Part shown: piece after piece, positions 1-5,127 of the stretch
How the letters are laid out: every line of letters begins with the position of its first letter
Position numbering within the stretch: position 1 is the stretch's first letter
Assembly (NCBI GenBank): GCA_036744635.1
Contig: DAIOHQ010000302.1
Coordinates: 1 to 5,127, forward strand
DNA from: DAIOHQ01 sp036744635
GTDB lineage: Bacteria; Planctomycetota; Phycisphaerae; Tepidisphaerales; Tepidisphaeraceae
Direction of reading: 5' to 3'
DNA length: 5,127 bases
Position numbers and translations under genes: made by a program
Notes under the pieces: generated by a model
Database searches by the model: none
Told to the model about the DNA's origin: nothing
Seen by the model: the letters and a program-made list of their open reading frames with translations, nothing else

Positions 1-47
1 ATGGCTGGATTCGGGCAGGTGAGTACACCTGCCGCTCATCCAGCCAT
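1..47. repeat. Long two-part hairpin / palindromic repeat
   Basis: ATGGCTGGAT (1-10) is the exact reverse complement of ATCCAGCCAT (38-47). Inside it GGCAGGT (14-20) pairs with ACCTGCC (27-33) around the loop GAGTAC. The two stems are separated by a small internal loop of 3 and 4 bases. The window begins at the first base of the outer stem, so the full extent is unknown. It may be a dispersed REP-like element or a structure at the end of an upstream transcript. No T-run follows, which argues against a simple intrinsic terminator. Confidence 0.65.
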
Positions 48-67
48 GGCAGACAAGAATGTCGGCC
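48..67. repeat. Short hairpin directly after the 1-47 palindrome
   Basis: GGCAGACA (48-55) pairs with TGTCGGCC (60-67) around the loop AGAA, with one mismatch (A51 against G64). It abuts the previous hairpin without a gap. Tight packing of different small palindromes resembles the mosaic seen inside the oxidoreductase gene at 1221-1313. Placing it in a dispersed repeat family is inference from recall of similar planctomycete sequences. Confidence 0.5.
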
Positions 68-202
68 CTACCGATTCAAGGCAAGCTCGCCTGGAGCGTC
101 ACGCACCCCGCCGCACGGCATGTCCACTAATCCGCCGGCGCCCACGGCGAGAATTTCTGCTGCACTTTCCCTTTTCCCCGCCGTATCGCTACAATGGGTG
201 AA

Positions 203-232
203 CCATTCTTCGGGCGATGCCCGATAGAATGG
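203..232. repeat. Strong 13-bp hairpin with single bulge
   Basis: CCATTCT (203-209) plus TCGGGC (210-215) pair with GCCCGA (219-224) and AGAATGG (226-232). The loop is the 3 bases GAT, and T225 is the only bulge. This is the most stable-looking structure in the upstream region. There is no T-tract on either side, so an intrinsic terminator is not supported. It could be a dispersed palindrome or a leader structure if transcription of the oxidoreductase starts upstream. Confidence 0.6.
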
Positions 233-294
233 ATTGCACGATGAGTGACGGCGAGGGCGGCCATAAATTCCCGCACCTTGCCAAGAGTCTCTTA

Positions 295-333
295 CCTGCG
301 GTGCAAAACGGCGTCCCCTGCGGCTGCAAGCGG
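295..333. repeat. Imperfect 17-base direct repeat
   Basis: CCTGCGGTGCAAAACGG (295-311) is closely repeated as CCTGCGGCTGCAAGCGG (317-333), with start points 22 bases apart. The spacing is two helical turns, so a protein-binding pair of sites is conceivable, but a chance or slippage duplication is equally possible. Confidence 0.4.
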
Positions 334-383
334 TGATTAGAAACCGGCGGCCGAAAGCCACGCTGAAAGACGAACTCAAAGGT

Positions 384-426
384 CAGAACGCAGAATGCAG
401 AAGTAATGCATGCGGCGTTCGGCGTC
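384..426. repeat. Heptamer repeat cluster in the leader of the oxidoreductase gene
   Basis: Three consecutive 7-base units, CAGAACG, CAGAATG and CAGAAGT, occupy 384-404. After an 8-base spacer, two more 7-base units of a different sequence, CGGCGTT and CGGCGTC, occupy 413-426. The cluster ends 19 bases before the Shine-Dalgarno sequence at 446-450. The 7-base period matches the repeat inside the coding region at 2973-3000, although the unit sequence differs. A GTG-initiated extension of the downstream frame would translate this cluster, which argues against that longer start. Confidence 0.6.
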
Positions 427-445
427 AGAGTGAGTCTTCCCGCAC

Positions 446-450
446 AAGGA
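446..450 (+). promoter_or_regulatory. Ribosome binding site deciding the oxidoreductase start
   Basis: AAGGA lies 8 bases before the ATG at 459. This favours the start at 459 over the GTG at 333, whose 42 extra codons run through repeat sequence. The encoded protein from 459 begins straight into a family-like N-terminus. Confidence 0.8.
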
Positions 451-458
451 ATCGACTT

Positions 459-3400
459 ATGGCTACCGATCCGCGTTTTCTGGCCGATTCAGGCCGCGAA
501 GTCTTCACCGGAAACGAACTGCTGGTTAAAGGCGCCCTCGAAACCGATGGCGGCGTCAGCTTGATGACCGGCTATCCCGGCAGCCCGGTGGCCGGCTTCT
601 TCGACATCTTGGGGGACCTGGGCAAGCTGCTCAACGAAAAGGGGATTCGCGCGTTTCAGGCGAATAATGAGGCGCTGGGAGTGGCGGCCGTGAACGGCTC
701 GCAGATGGTGGCATGCAAGGCGATCGTCGCCTTCAAGAGCGTGGGAACGCACGTTGCGGCCGACGCGCTGGCGCTGGGGACGCTGGCGGGATCGCATCCG
801 CAGGGCGGGGCGGTGGTCATTTCCGGCGAAGACCCATGGTGCGACAGCACGCAGGTGCCGGCCGACAGCCGGTTCCTCTTTGAGCACCTGCGCATGCCGG
901 TGGTCGAGCCGGGGGATTCGCAGCAGCTCAAGGACTGGATCAACCTGTCGTTCAAGCTCTCGCAGGCGGCGGGGCTGTATATCGGATACGTGGTGACGGT
1001 GGCGCAGGCGGATGGGGGCGGCACGGTTGAATGCCGGCCGAACCAGTGGCCGGCGGTCAATACCCAGCAGAAGATCGCGCTGGATACCAGCAAGATTCCG
1101 GTGGATAAGACCGTGTTGCTCCCGCCGCGAAGTTGGCGCAAGGAATTGCAGACGGATGAGCGCTATGCCGCGACGATGGCGCGGGCGCGGGAGTTGGGGA
1201 TCAACCGGATCATCTCCGCCCGTAGCACGGGCTACCAGCCCGTGCAGCCATCGCGAAGCGAGAGAATCGAAGACCGCTCCGCGGAAGCGCATGGGCAGGT
1301 TGCCCATGCCACGGTCGCCCCGCTGGGATTTATCGTCACCGGCATGGGCGGGCCGTATTTGCAGCATGTGCTGGCCGATCTGGGTCTCAGCGGGGTATTT
1401 CCGATTTTGCAGATGGGGATGAGTTACCCGGCCGACGTCGAGCTGGTGCGGGATTTCTCTAAGCTCTGCAAGAACATGGTCGTGATCGAGGAACGGCGCA
1501 GCTTCCTCGAAAAGAACATTCGCGACTCGGCCTTTCGATTTCTGCCCCACGACGATGCCGCCCGCATTGGTGCTTCGCTCTATGGCAAGAAATTTCCGGA
1601 AGTGCCCGGCCAAACTTTGGCGGGAATTCCCGACACGCGCGGCCTCAATTACTCCGTCCTGGCACAGGTGCTGATCCCGCTCATCAAGGCGACGGAAGAA
1701 ATTCCCGCCGAGTTGCGCAATGGCCGGCTGACCGCGGAAATGGCCCGGTTGCGGCAGGCAAGCAAGCCGCGGTTGGACGTCATTGCAGAATCGATTGTCC
1801 CGCGCACGCCCACCTTCTGCCCCGGCTGCCCGCATCGCGACAGTTCTTCGGTGTTGCTGGAGGTGCGCAAGAATTTTTCCGATCCTGAATACATGCTTCG
1901 CCATCACGGCATGGGCCCGGTGGACATGGTGGCCCACGGCGACACCGGCTGCTACACGATGTTGATGTTCGCGCCCACCGAGTCGCTGATGCACAACTAC
2001 AGCGGCATGGGCCTCGGCGGCGGCACCGGCTCGGGGATCGACCCCTTCATTACCAACAAGCAGATCGTCTTCATGGGCGATGGCACGTTTTTCCATTCCG
2101 GCCAGATCGCCATCTCCAACTCGATCAAAGCCAACCAGGACATCACCTACATCATACTGGAAAACAAGACCACCGCGATGACCGGCCATCAGGAGCATCC
2201 CGGCACCGAGATGGACATGCTGGGCAACCGCTCCTACATCCAGGATATCGAGGAGATCGTCCGCGGCATGGCCGGCACCAGCCCATTGACGGTGGCCAAG
2301 CTCTCCCCGGCCGACCGGACGGCCTACAAGAGCGTGCTCGAGAAGACCATCCTGAGTGACGGCGTGAAGATCATCATTGCCGACAAGGAATGTGGCATCA
2401 CCCACCATCGCAAGGAGCAGAAAAAAGAGCGGCAGATCATCAAGGACAAGGGGTACCTGCCGCGCAAGACGCACATGAACATCACGCCCGAGGTCTGCGA
2501 AAACTGCCTGGAATGCACCAAGCAGACCGCCTGCCCCGGCCTGACAATCCTGCCGACCGATTATGGTCCGAAGATCGACACCGACTTGACCTGGTGCGTC
2601 AACGACGGCGCCTGCGAGCGCGTGCGCGTGAGCAACGACGCCGGCACCACCGTCAAACCCTGCCCGAGCTTCGAGCAGGTGACGATCGTGCGGCAGCGCC
2701 GGCGCAAGTACAACCTGCCGCACATGGCGCTGGATAAGTTGCCCGAGCCGGGGCACTTCCACGACATGAAGCGGGAGGGAACGATCTGGCGCGTCCACAT
2801 GTCCGGCGTCGGCGGCATGGGCATCGGCGTCGTCGGCGCGATTCTCGTGCGGGCCGGCCATAAGGAAGGCTATCGCGTGCTGTTCCAGGACAAGAAAGGC
2901 CTGGCCATCCGCAACGGCGGCGTGTTTGCGCAGATCACTTTCGTCTCCGACACGCCGCAGGAAACCCCAAACAACGGACAACGGACCACGGATAACGGAC
3001 AGTCCCCGACCACCGGCTCCATCCCCTACGGCAAGGCGGATCTGCTTCTCGGCATCGACATCCTCGAAGCCGCCCGGGCCATCGATCCGCGCGAGCAGTT
3101 CCGCGTGGCCTCCAAGGAGCACACCGCGGCGGTGCTGAACATGCACAAGCAGCCGACCGTTTTTGGGCTGCTTGGCCGGCAGGATTTTTCGCCCGAGCAG
3201 CTTCGCGAGGAAATCTACGACCACTGCAAGGCGGAACACTCGTTCGCGAAGAACCTTTCCGAGCTGTGCGAGCAGCGCCTCGGCAGCAAGCAGTTCGCCA
3301 ACATCATGATGCTCGGCGTGGCCTTTCAGCTTGGGCTGATTCCGGTGACGGCCTGGAGCATCGCCTGGGCGATCAAGGATTCGATCCGCCGCGATCATCG

Positions 3401-4271
3401 CAAGAACCTCAAGGCGTTCAACATCGGCCGCAAATTGGCGCTGGAGCCGCGGGCCCTGCCGAACAAGCCGGCCCCCGAGACTTGGGAGCAGCTCGTCACC
3501 AACAAGATCCGCATCCTGCGCAAGAGCCGGCTTTTTGGCCGGGCCCATGCCAACCGCTTCGAGCAGCTCGTGCAGTGGTCGATGAAGCAGATGCGCGACC
3601 TGCCGGAAGAGGCCAAATTCGACCTGACCGTGCGCATCTACGACCTGATGCAGTATCAGAATGACAAGCTGGCCAAGCGCTACATCGAGCGCGTGCGCGA
3701 CCTGTATCGCACCGACTCCGCCGCCCGCGAATTCAAGGCCACCATCGCCGCCATCTGGAACCTGGCGAAGGTGATGCTGATCAAGGATGAGCCGTACGTG
3801 GCCTATCTGTTGACCCGCCCGGAAAAGAAGCAGCGCGACATCGTGAAGTACGGAGTGGACGTCTCCAACGGCGACCGCATCGTCTATCGACACCACACCA
3901 GCCCGGAATTCAACATCGGCAAGCACCGCATCCGCATGCGCATCACCACCAGCGACTGGCAGCTTCGCCTGGTCAGCCACATGAAGTGGTGGCGCAAATT
4001 GCCCGGATGGCACAAGCGCGAGACGATGTTCCGCGAGTGGTACATCGCCCTGCTCGATCGCGTGAACCTCTCAACCGACGCCGGCTACGAGCAGGCGATG
4101 AAGATTCTCAAGGCGCCGGAGGAAGTGGTTGGTTATCGCGAGGTGCGCTATCCCAAACAGCAGCGCGTGATGGCCGAGATCGAAGGTGAATTGTCGCGCC
4201 AGGCGACGCTTCCGGCCGACGCCCGCGCCACCATGCTCGATACGCTGCGGGCGCCCAAACATGTGAATTGA
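459..4271 (+). CDS. Fused indolepyruvate-type 2-oxoacid:ferredoxin oxidoreductase
   Basis: Predicted cytoplasmic enzyme of 1270 residues that would convert a 2-oxoacid (typically indolepyruvate or another arylpyruvate), CoA and oxidised ferredoxin to acyl-CoA, CO2 and reduced ferredoxin. The pyrimidine-binding domain at the N-terminus has YPGSP at 39-43 and a candidate catalytic Glu71 in NNEALG. A transketolase-C-like domain spans about 287-410. The thiamine diphosphate domain has CPGCPHR at 454-460, GDTGC at 494-498, GDG at 540-542 and Asn569 in the NKTTAMTGHQ stretch. An iron-sulfur segment has Cys680, 683, 686 and 692, then 713, 719 and 735. The gamma (IorB-like) domain starts near 775 with GVGGMG at 783-788. 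Residues from about 1005 to 1240 resemble the C-terminal domain of fused bacterial forms (DUF6537-like). It is somewhat longer than the roughly 1150-1200 residues I recall for such fusions, partly because of two repeat-derived inserts (residues 255-285 and about 835-853). Substrate is not determinable from sequence. Confidence 0.93.
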   Translation: MATDPRFLADSGREVFTGNELLVKGALETDGGVSLMTGYPGSPVAGFFDILGDLGKLLNEKGIRAFQANNEALGVAAVNGSQMVACKAIVAFKSVGTHVAADALALGTLAGSHPQGGAVVISGEDPWCDSTQVPADSRFLFEHLRMPVVEPGDSQQLKDWINLSFKLSQAAGLYIGYVVTVAQADGGGTVECRPNQWPAVNTQQKIALDTSKIPVDKTVLLPPRSWRKELQTDERYAATMARARELGINRIISARSTGYQPVQPSRSERIEDRSAEAHGQVAHATVAPLGFIVTGMGGPYLQHVLADLGLSGVFPILQMGMSYPADVELVRDFSKLCKNMVVIEERRSFLEKNIRDSAFRFLPHDDAARIGASLYGKKFPEVPGQTLAGIPDTRGLNYSVLAQVLIPLIKATEEIPAELRNGRLTAEMARLRQASKPRLDVIAESIVPRTPTFCPGCPHRDSSSVLLEVRKNFSDPEYMLRHHGMGPVDMVAHGDTGCYTMLMFAPTESLMHNYSGMGLGGGTGSGIDPFITNKQIVFMGDGTFFHSGQIAISNSIKANQDITYIILENKTTAMTGHQEHPGTEMDMLGNRSYIQDIEEIVRGMAGTSPLTVAKLSPADRTAYKSVLEKTILSDGVKIIIADKECGITHHRKEQKKERQIIKDKGYLPRKTHMNITPEVCENCLECTKQTACPGLTILPTDYGPKIDTDLTWCVNDGACERVRVSNDAGTTVKPCPSFEQVTIVRQRRRKYNLPHMALDKLPEPGHFHDMKREGTIWRVHMSGVGGMGIGVVGAILVRAGHKEGYRVLFQDKKGLAIRNGGVFAQITFVSDTPQETPNNGQRTTDNGQSPTTGSIPYGKADLLLGIDILEAARAIDPREQFRVASKEHTAAVLNMHKQPTVFGLLGRQDFSPEQLREEIYDHCKAEHSFAKNLSELCEQRLGSKQFANIMMLGVAFQLGLIPVTAWSIAWAIKDSIRRDHRKNLKAFNIGRKLALEPRALPNKPAPETWEQLVTNKIRILRKSRLFGRAHANRFEQLVQWSMKQMRDLPEEAKFDLTVRIYDLMQYQNDKLAKRYIERVRDLYRTDSAAREFKATIAAIWNLAKVMLIKDEPYVAYLLTRPEKKQRDIVKYGVDVSNGDRIVYRHHTSPEFNIGKHRIRMRITTSDWQLRLVSHMKWWRKLPGWHKRETMFREWYIALLDRVNLSTDAGYEQAMKILKAPEEVVGYREVRYPKQQRVMAEIEGELSRQATLPADARATMLDTLRAPKHVN
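1221..1313. repeat. In-frame palindromic repeat mosaic inside the oxidoreductase gene
   Basis: This 93-base block contains two perfect 9-bp hairpins with 3-base loops. GCACGGGCT (1225-1233) pairs with AGCCCGTGC (1237-1245), and GCATGGGCA (1289-1297) pairs with TGCCCATGC (1301-1309). Between them are weaker palindromes: TCGC/GCGA at 1251-1261, and CGCT/AGCG at 1275-1289 around CCGCGG. The block adds 31 codons (residues 255-285), rich in Ser, Arg, Gln and His, between the pyrimidine-binding domain and the domain starting APLGFIVTG. Length divisible by three and position in a linker explain why the frame survives. The exact borders are inferred from where family-like sequence stops and resumes. 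Confidence 0.75.
2973..3000. repeat. Four tandem heptamers inside the gamma domain coding sequence
   Basis: Four contiguous 7-base units occur here. Units 1, 2 and 4 read AACGGAC and unit 3 reads CACGGAT. They encode residues 839-848 of a hydrophilic Asn/Gln/Thr-rich stretch (about 835-853) that breaks the gamma domain between a strand ending ITFVSDTP and the segment IPYGKADLLLGID. This looks like repeat DNA inserted in, or expanded within, a surface loop. The frame stays open through the domain's end, so the gene is not obviously broken. Confidence 0.75.
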
Positions 4272-4277
4272 GATCAC

Positions 4278-4802
4278 CTAAGGCGATGTCGCAGGAAGCG
4301 TCGCCGGTTTCCGCGTCTGCTGCTTCTCGATGATCATGCGATCGAAGAATCGCCCCCCGCCGTTTAGCTCAAAGATCGCGGTGAGCACGTAATTGCGATC
4401 CAACCGAATCCCCCCATACGCCAGTTGAAAACTGTAGGTGCGGCTGGTCCGGTTCCAGTGCTGCTGCTGCGCCTCCAGCGTCGCCAGTGATCCGATCCAG
4501 GGATTGCAGACGCTGTCCCCGCGATCATCCGGATATCCCGGCCGATATTCAAACAGCTCAAAAATGACCGAGCCCATCGCCTTGGTTGGATCGGAAAACC
4601 GGTCCTGAAATTCCAGCAATGCCTCAATCCCATCCGGCTTGCCATCCCCGGTCCAGTCCTTGACCCGCGTGAAAATCGGATGAATCCGCATGGAAGCGGG
4701 CCCGAACATCGCCGACTCCTCAGCCGTGCGCCAGTGTCCGGAATTGGCGCACCCAGCCGCAAGCAGCACACACGCGGTCAGCAGCGGAAGAATCCAACGC
4801 AT
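4278..4802 (-). CDS. Predicted lipoprotein with an Asp-rich calcium-binding-like loop
   Basis: A 174-residue protein of unknown function. The N-terminus has one basic residue, a hydrophobic stretch over residues 3-16 and a lipobox-like LAAGC with Cys18 as the probable lipidated residue, so it is likely anchored to a membrane and faces outward. Residues 49-60 read DWTGDGKPDGIE: Asp49, Thr51, Asp53, Gly54, Asp57 and Glu60 fit the spacing of an EF-hand-like calcium loop, also seen in FG-GAP-type proteins. The rest alternates predicted strands with aromatic residues (VIFELFEYRPGY, YSFQLAYGGI, YVLTAIFEL), suggesting a small beta-rich domain. Pro/Thr-rich residues end the protein. I recall similar planctomycete hypothetical proteins but no named function. 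The ATG is chosen because the signal peptide begins there. It is convergent with the oxidoreductase gene, with 6 bases between stop codons. Confidence 0.85.
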   Translation of the reverse strand: MRWILPLLTACVLLAAGCANSGHWRTAEESAMFGPASMRIHPIFTRVKDWTGDGKPDGIEALLEFQDRFSDPTKAMGSVIFELFEYRPGYPDDRGDSVCNPWIGSLATLEAQQQHWNRTSRTYSFQLAYGGIRLDRNYVLTAIFELNGGGRFFDRMIIEKQQTRKPATLPATSP

Positions 4803-4808
4803 CGTCGG

Positions 4809-4837
4809 AGCGTACGAATGCCCCCGCGCACTGTCAA
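4809..4837 (-). promoter_or_regulatory. Candidate sigma-70-type promoter of the lipoprotein gene, possibly leaderless
   Basis: On the minus strand a perfect TTGACA (4837-4832) is followed after exactly 17 bases by TACGCT (4814-4809), which keeps the three most conserved -10 positions (first T, A, last T). Only six bases separate the -10 from the ATG at 4802, so transcription would begin at or next to the start codon. No Shine-Dalgarno sequence is seen before that ATG, which fits a leaderless message. The promoter is a prediction. Confidence 0.5.
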
Positions 4838-4850
4838 TCCTCTCCGGGCC

Positions 4851-4856
4851 TATAAT
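4851..4856 (+). promoter_or_regulatory. Candidate -10 element (TATAAT) for the small downstream gene
   Basis: A consensus TATAAT lies 7 bases before the ATG at 4864. With usual spacing, transcription would start at about 4863-4864, again directly at a start codon. The -35 is poor: CTGTCA at 4831-4836 matches four of six consensus bases, but the spacer is only 14 bases. The element overlaps an alternative ATG at 4855. Confidence 0.35.
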
Positions 4857-4863
4857 GGAATCG

Positions 4864-5079
4864 ATGGGTAAGATTGCCGAGCATGAGCCGCCCCCCGGAT
4901 TCTATGATGATCCATATAGTGCATTCGCAGACTTTTTGCTCGGGATGACATGCGCTGAATGCTTCGTCAGTTTTGTTCCCTCCGCTGGCGTCGACTCGCT
5001 TTGGCCACAGCATTGGCCCTGGTGTGCCGCGGTCGGAGAGGAGGCAAGGAAAGCGGGATGGGTTTTTCGCGACGATTGA
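4864..5079 (+). CDS. Small cysteine- and tryptophan-containing hypothetical protein
   Basis: A 71-residue protein that I do not recognise as a named family. Residues 30-33 form a CAEC pair, and His50 and Cys54 follow in a Trp-rich segment (Trp47, 51 and 53). The C-terminus is an amphipathic stretch ending in EEARKAGWVF. A Cys-x2-Cys pair plus later His/Cys could bind a metal such as zinc, but the second pair expected of a zinc ribbon is absent. No signal peptide or membrane segment is seen. An in-frame ATG at 4855 would add three residues; 4864 is preferred because TATAAT overlaps the earlier codon. By hand count about 39 of 70 codons end in G or C, clearly less than in the C-terminal two thirds of the oxidoreductase, so it may be acquired or weakly expressed. 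A minus-strand frame over the same bases looks less protein-like. Confidence 0.55.
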   Translation: MGKIAEHEPPPGFYDDPYSAFADFLLGMTCAECFVSFVPSAGVDSLWPQHWPWCAAVGEEARKAGWVFRDD

Positions 5080-5111
5080 CCTTCCCCACAAATGGTGGGC
5101 GCGCCGGAAGG
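5080..5111 (+). promoter_or_regulatory. Possible hairpin covering the next gene's ribosome binding site
   Basis: CCTTC (5080-5084) can pair with GAAGG (5107-5111), and CCCAC (5085-5089) with GTGGG (5095-5099) around the loop AAATG, leaving a 7-base bulge at 5100-5106. The 3' arm overlaps the AAGGAG at 5108-5113. If transcribed from upstream, the fold could reduce initiation of the next gene. No T-run follows, so it is unlikely to be a terminator. Confidence 0.3.
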
Positions 5112-5113
5112 AG
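5108..5113 (+). promoter_or_regulatory. Strong ribosome binding site of the truncated last gene
   Basis: AAGGAG sits 6 bases before the ATG at 5120. It is the best Shine-Dalgarno sequence in the window and is the main support for a gene starting there. Confidence 0.65.
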
Positions 5114-5119
5114 AGCATA

Positions 5120-5127
5120 ATGCTCTT
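5120..5127 (+). CDS. Start of a gene cut by the window edge
   Basis: Only ATG, CTC and two further bases are present (Met-Leu-...), so nothing can be said about the product. The call rests on the consensus AAGGAG at good spacing. The gene begins 40 bases after the stop of the 71-residue protein on the same strand, so the two may form an operon. The start codon lies in a perfect palindrome with 7-base arms (5112-5118 and 5120-5126, centred on A5119). Confidence 0.5.

Larger units (their letters stand above)
1..458. other. Gene-free upstream region rich in hairpins and short repeats
   Basis: No convincing gene is seen in these 458 bases. Short open frames exist on both strands, but their translations follow the palindromic repeats and resemble no protein family I know. 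The stretch holds a long hairpin at 1-47, a second at 48-67, a strong hairpin at 203-232, an imperfect 17-base direct repeat at 295-333 and a heptamer cluster at 384-426. It ends in the ribosome binding site of the oxidoreductase gene. The promoter of that gene should lie here, but I could not find a well-spaced -35/-10 pair. TACAAT at 190-195 is a possible -10 without a matching -35. Confidence 0.7.

Noticed and set aside
190..195. TACAAT as the -10 of the oxidoreductase promoter
   Set aside because: No -35 with acceptable match lies 16-18 bases upstream (TTCCCT at 17 bases), and it would leave a leader of over 250 bases. It remains possible but unsupported.
1..201. A 66-codon plus-strand frame starting at the first base
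   Set aside because: Its first 22 or so codons translate the two palindromes and the remainder is Arg/Pro-rich, typical of noncoding GC-rich sequence. It could also be a window-edge artefact.
203..232. Intrinsic terminator of an upstream gene
   Set aside because: The stem is strong, but no T-tract follows on either strand and no upstream coding region is visible.
68..379. A 103-codon minus-strand frame upstream
   Set aside because: It covers hairpins and repeats, has no recognisable motif and no clear ribosome binding site. It is best explained as a chance frame in GC-rich DNA.
333..458. Longer N-terminus of the oxidoreductase from GTG at 333
   Set aside because: The extra 42 codons run through the heptamer repeats and have no family-like sequence. 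The ATG at 459 has AAGGA at an 8-base spacing.
489..4013. A 1174-codon open frame on the minus strand opposite the oxidoreductase
   Set aside because: It is a mirror effect of strongly GC-biased third codon positions. Its translation is His/Arg/Ala/Gly/Val-rich with no recognisable domains, while the plus strand shows a clear multi-domain enzyme.
4834..5118. A 94-codon minus-strand frame over the small protein gene
   Set aside because: It overlaps the divergent promoter region and lacks any motif. The plus-strand frame has a Cys pair and a plausible promoter and is preferred, though neither is certain.

Overview
The window looks like a GC-rich bacterial chromosome segment, most likely from Planctomycetota. 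That placement is an inference. It rests on two things: the type of short palindromic and heptameric repeat scattered through intergenic DNA and even inside a gene, which I recall from planctomycete genomes, and a small lipoprotein of a style common there. No rRNA, tRNA, CRISPR array or insertion sequence is visible.

Layout. Bases 1-458 hold no convincing gene. They contain several hairpins, an imperfect direct repeat and a cluster of 7-base repeats, followed by a good ribosome binding site. Bases 459-4271 (+) encode one 1270-residue protein, a fused 2-oxoacid (indolepyruvate-type) ferredoxin oxidoreductase. It carries both thiamine-diphosphate half-domains, a cysteine-rich iron-sulfur segment, the gamma domain and a C-terminal domain typical of fused bacterial forms. 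Only 6 bases beyond its stop lies the stop of a convergent gene (4278-4802, -), a 174-residue predicted lipoprotein with an Asp-rich calcium-binding-like loop. A 61-base divergent intergenic region separates that gene from a 71-residue cysteine-containing small protein (4864-5079, +). A further gene starts at 5120 behind a strong Shine-Dalgarno sequence and runs off the window.

How the parts relate. The oxidoreductase would decarboxylate 2-oxoacids from amino-acid breakdown to acyl-CoA and pass electrons to ferredoxin. Nothing ties the neighbouring genes to this reaction. The small protein and the truncated gene after it are 40 bases apart and may be co-transcribed.

The most unusual feature is that the oxidoreductase reading frame is interrupted twice, in frame, by repeat-type DNA. 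One is a 93-base mosaic of short hairpins between catalytic domains. The other is a run of four 7-base repeats inside the gamma domain. A different 7-base repeat cluster lies in the gene's leader. I see no sign of a defence, mobile or biosynthetic system here.
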